Source of the DNA: Acidobacteriaceae bacterium
GTDB lineage: Bacteria > Acidobacteriota > Terriglobia > Bryobacterales > Bryobacteraceae
Length of the DNA: 6,809 nucleotides
Assembly: GCA_019246575.1 (NCBI GenBank)
Contig: JAFAQG010000685.1
Coordinates: forward strand, 1 to 6,809
Direction: 5' to 3'
Both the position numbers and the translations under genes were made by a program. Below are positions 5,675 to 6,809 of the stretch, piece after piece. The notes beneath the pieces were generated by a model. The model saw nothing but the letters and a program-made list of their open reading frames with translations. It ran no database searches and was not told the origin of the DNA. How positions within the stretch are numbered: position 1 is the first letter of the stretch; every line of letters starts with the position of its first letter.

Positions 5675-6802
5675 ATGGCTTCGGAATTTAGGCACGTGTT
5701 CGCTTTGTGTGCGCTTCCTCTCGCTTGCTCGTTGCTGCTTGCGCAGTCCGAGGTTGGGACCACCGCGATTAACGGCACAGTAACTGATCCCAGTGGGGCT
5801 GTCATCGCCGGCGCGAAGGTCACAGTCAAGAACACCGACACCGGTCTGGTTCGCGAGACCACTACCACTGCCGCTGGGCTGTACAACGTTACTGAACTCC
5901 CGGTCGGCACGTATGAGCTCACCATTCAGCAGACCGGATTCAACACCGCCGTGCGAAGCAACCTCACCCTCACTGTCGGCACGGTTTCTACGCTTGACGT
6001 CCAGCTGCAGGTGGGTACGTCCACGCAGACCATCGATGTAACCGGCGAGGCGCCCGTCGTCGAAACCAGTCGCACTCAGGTCAGCACTTCCATTTCGAAC
6101 CGCCAGATCCAGGAACTACCTATTAATGGACGCAATTTCCTCGATTTCACTCTCCTAAGCCCCGGCGTAGTTCGCGATCCCACCCGCAGCGGCGACATCT
6201 CGTTTGGCGGACAGCGCGGCACCTCCAACAGTTTGCTCATCGATGGCTCCGACGCCAATAATGCATTTTTCGGACAATCCATCGGACGCACCGGCACCGG
6301 GCGCAATCCCTATTCCTTCAGCGAGGATGCCGTCCAGGAATTCCAGGTCAATACGAACGGTTATGCAGCCGAAATCGGGCGCGCCGGTGGTGCAGTCATC
6401 AATACCATTACCAAGTCAGGCACAAACGAGATTCACGGCGATGTCTTCGAGTTCTTTCGCGACAAAGCGCTGAACGCAAATAGCTGGGATAACAACGCAC
6501 TGGGCAGGCCGAAGCGCGCCTATCATTACAACCAGTTCGGGGGCAATATCGGCGGTCCCATCGTCCGAAATCGCGCCTTCTTCTTCTTCGATTACGATGG
6601 ACAGCGGAACACCACCCCAAATACCGTCGCGCTTGGCATCCAGCCCGCCGCCAACGACGCTTCAGGTCGGTCGGTCCTGCCCGCATTACAGCAATATCTC
6701 GCGTCGTACGCCAACAGCCTGAATAACGACGTTTACCTTGGCAAGGTCGATTGGAATCTTACGCAAAACCAGCACGTCAGTTTTCGTTACAATGCAAACT
6801 GA
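5675..6802 (+). CDS. TonB-dependent receptor with carboxypeptidase-regulatory-like N-terminal domain (Oar-like), 5' part
   Basis: An outer-membrane receptor of the Oar-like type abundant in Acidobacteriota, which takes up large substrates using energy passed on by TonB. Residues 1-24 are a signal peptide (hydrophobic core at 8-22, ending LLLAQ). Residues 27-110 form a carboxypeptidase-regulatory-like beta-sandwich (INGTVTDPSGAVIAGAKV, then GLYNVTELPVGTYELTI). Residues 115-255 form the plug: LPINGRNFLDFTLLSPGV from 148, LLIDGSDANN, and TKSGTNEIHGDVFEFFRD from 247. The start of the barrel follows, with NQFGGNIGGPIVRNRAFFFFDYDGQR and NQHVSFRYNAN. Whole family members have about 1000-1200 residues, so only about a third is present. 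The frame ends at a TGA (6800-6802) seven bases before the window edge, inside an inverted repeat that looks artificial; the real gene most likely continues. No Shine-Dalgarno sequence precedes the ATG. Confidence 0.92.
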   Translation: MASEFRHVFALCALPLACSLLLAQSEVGTTAINGTVTDPSGAVIAGAKVTVKNTDTGLVRETTTTAAGLYNVTELPVGTYELTIQQTGFNTAVRSNLTLTVGTVSTLDVQLQVGTSTQTIDVTGEAPVVETSRTQVSTSISNRQIQELPINGRNFLDFTLLSPGVVRDPTRSGDISFGGQRGTSNSLLIDGSDANNAFFGQSIGRTGTGRNPYSFSEDAVQEFQVNTNGYAAEIGRAGGAVINTITKSGTNEIHGDVFEFFRDKALNANSWDNNALGRPKRAYHYNQFGGNIGGPIVRNRAFFFFDYDGQRNTTPNTVALGIQPAANDASGRSVLPALQQYLASYANSLNNDVYLGKVDWNLTQNQHVSFRYNAN

Positions 6803-6808
6803 CGTGCT
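6771..6808. repeat. Perfect 13-bp inverted repeat at the right end (probable fold-back artefact)
   Basis: AGCACGTCAGTTT (6771-6783) and its exact reverse complement AAACTGACGTGCT (6796-6808) flank a 12-nt loop. The right arm ends one base before the last base of the window and contains the TGA that closes the receptor frame. The left arm encodes normal family sequence (QHVSF). A perfect hairpin at the very end of an assembled sequence, in mid-gene, is typical of a snap-back read or assembly error. It has no T-run and is not a credible terminator, being inside a coding region. Confidence 0.85.
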
Positions 6809-6809
6809 A

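Noticed and set aside
6771..6808. The terminal hairpin as an intrinsic transcription terminator of a short receptor gene.
   Set aside because: No T-run follows within the window, the hairpin lies in mid-barrel coding sequence, and the left arm encodes conserved receptor residues.
1..6809. CRISPR arrays, tRNA or rRNA genes, insertion sequences, attachment sites.
   Set aside because: No regularly spaced repeats, cloverleaf-like segments, transposase motifs or paired terminal repeats were seen; the sequence is almost fully accounted for by the seven genes.

Overview
This window looks like a fragment of an Acidobacteriota genome, probably from a soil lineage of the Solibacter/Bryobacter type. 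The main reason is the rightmost gene: a TonB-dependent receptor that starts with a carboxypeptidase-regulatory-like domain and carries an LPINGRN-type plug motif, a combination hugely expanded in that phylum. The moderately high GC content, dense packing of genes and weak Shine-Dalgarno sequences fit. This assignment is inference from family resemblance, not from a marker gene. No rRNA, tRNA, CRISPR array or mobile element was seen, and no stretch over about 115 bp lacks a gene or regulatory candidate.

Layout, left to right. (1) 1-937, minus: an HtrA/DegP-type periplasmic serine protease, cut by the left edge before its PDZ region. A short intergenic region (938-1052) holds its probable promoter and a small hairpin. 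(2) 1053-3902, minus: a tight four-gene run read from right to left, brnT (toxin), brnA (antitoxin), an M20-family metallopeptidase, then an EamA/DMT-family membrane transporter. brnT and brnA overlap by 20 bp, brnA and the peptidase are 18 bp apart, and the peptidase stop overlaps the GTG start of the transporter (GTGA). All four could be one transcription unit. (3) 3963-5585, minus: a secreted GH28 (polygalacturonase-like) glycoside hydrolase ending 60 bp upstream of brnT. (4) 5675 to the right edge, plus: the TonB-dependent receptor, divergent from the GH28 gene.

How the genes may work together. The divergent GH28/TonB receptor pair resembles a small polysaccharide-use locus: a secreted enzyme releases pectin-type oligosaccharides and an outer-membrane receptor takes up a product. 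The substrate link is inferred from adjacency only. The brnTA module is a type II toxin-antitoxin system, expected to be self-repressed through the ribbon-helix-helix antitoxin. Here it heads a run containing a peptidase and an exporter-like permease, so those genes may be under its control.

Points most worth checking. A perfect 13-bp inverted repeat at the extreme right end creates the early stop of the TonB receptor and looks like a fold-back artefact. The GH28 enzyme has Asn where the first catalytic-motif Asp (the NTD motif) is normally found. I found no convincing evidence of a wholly new system; the most unusual arrangement is the toxin-antitoxin pair fused by spacing to a peptidase-exporter operon.
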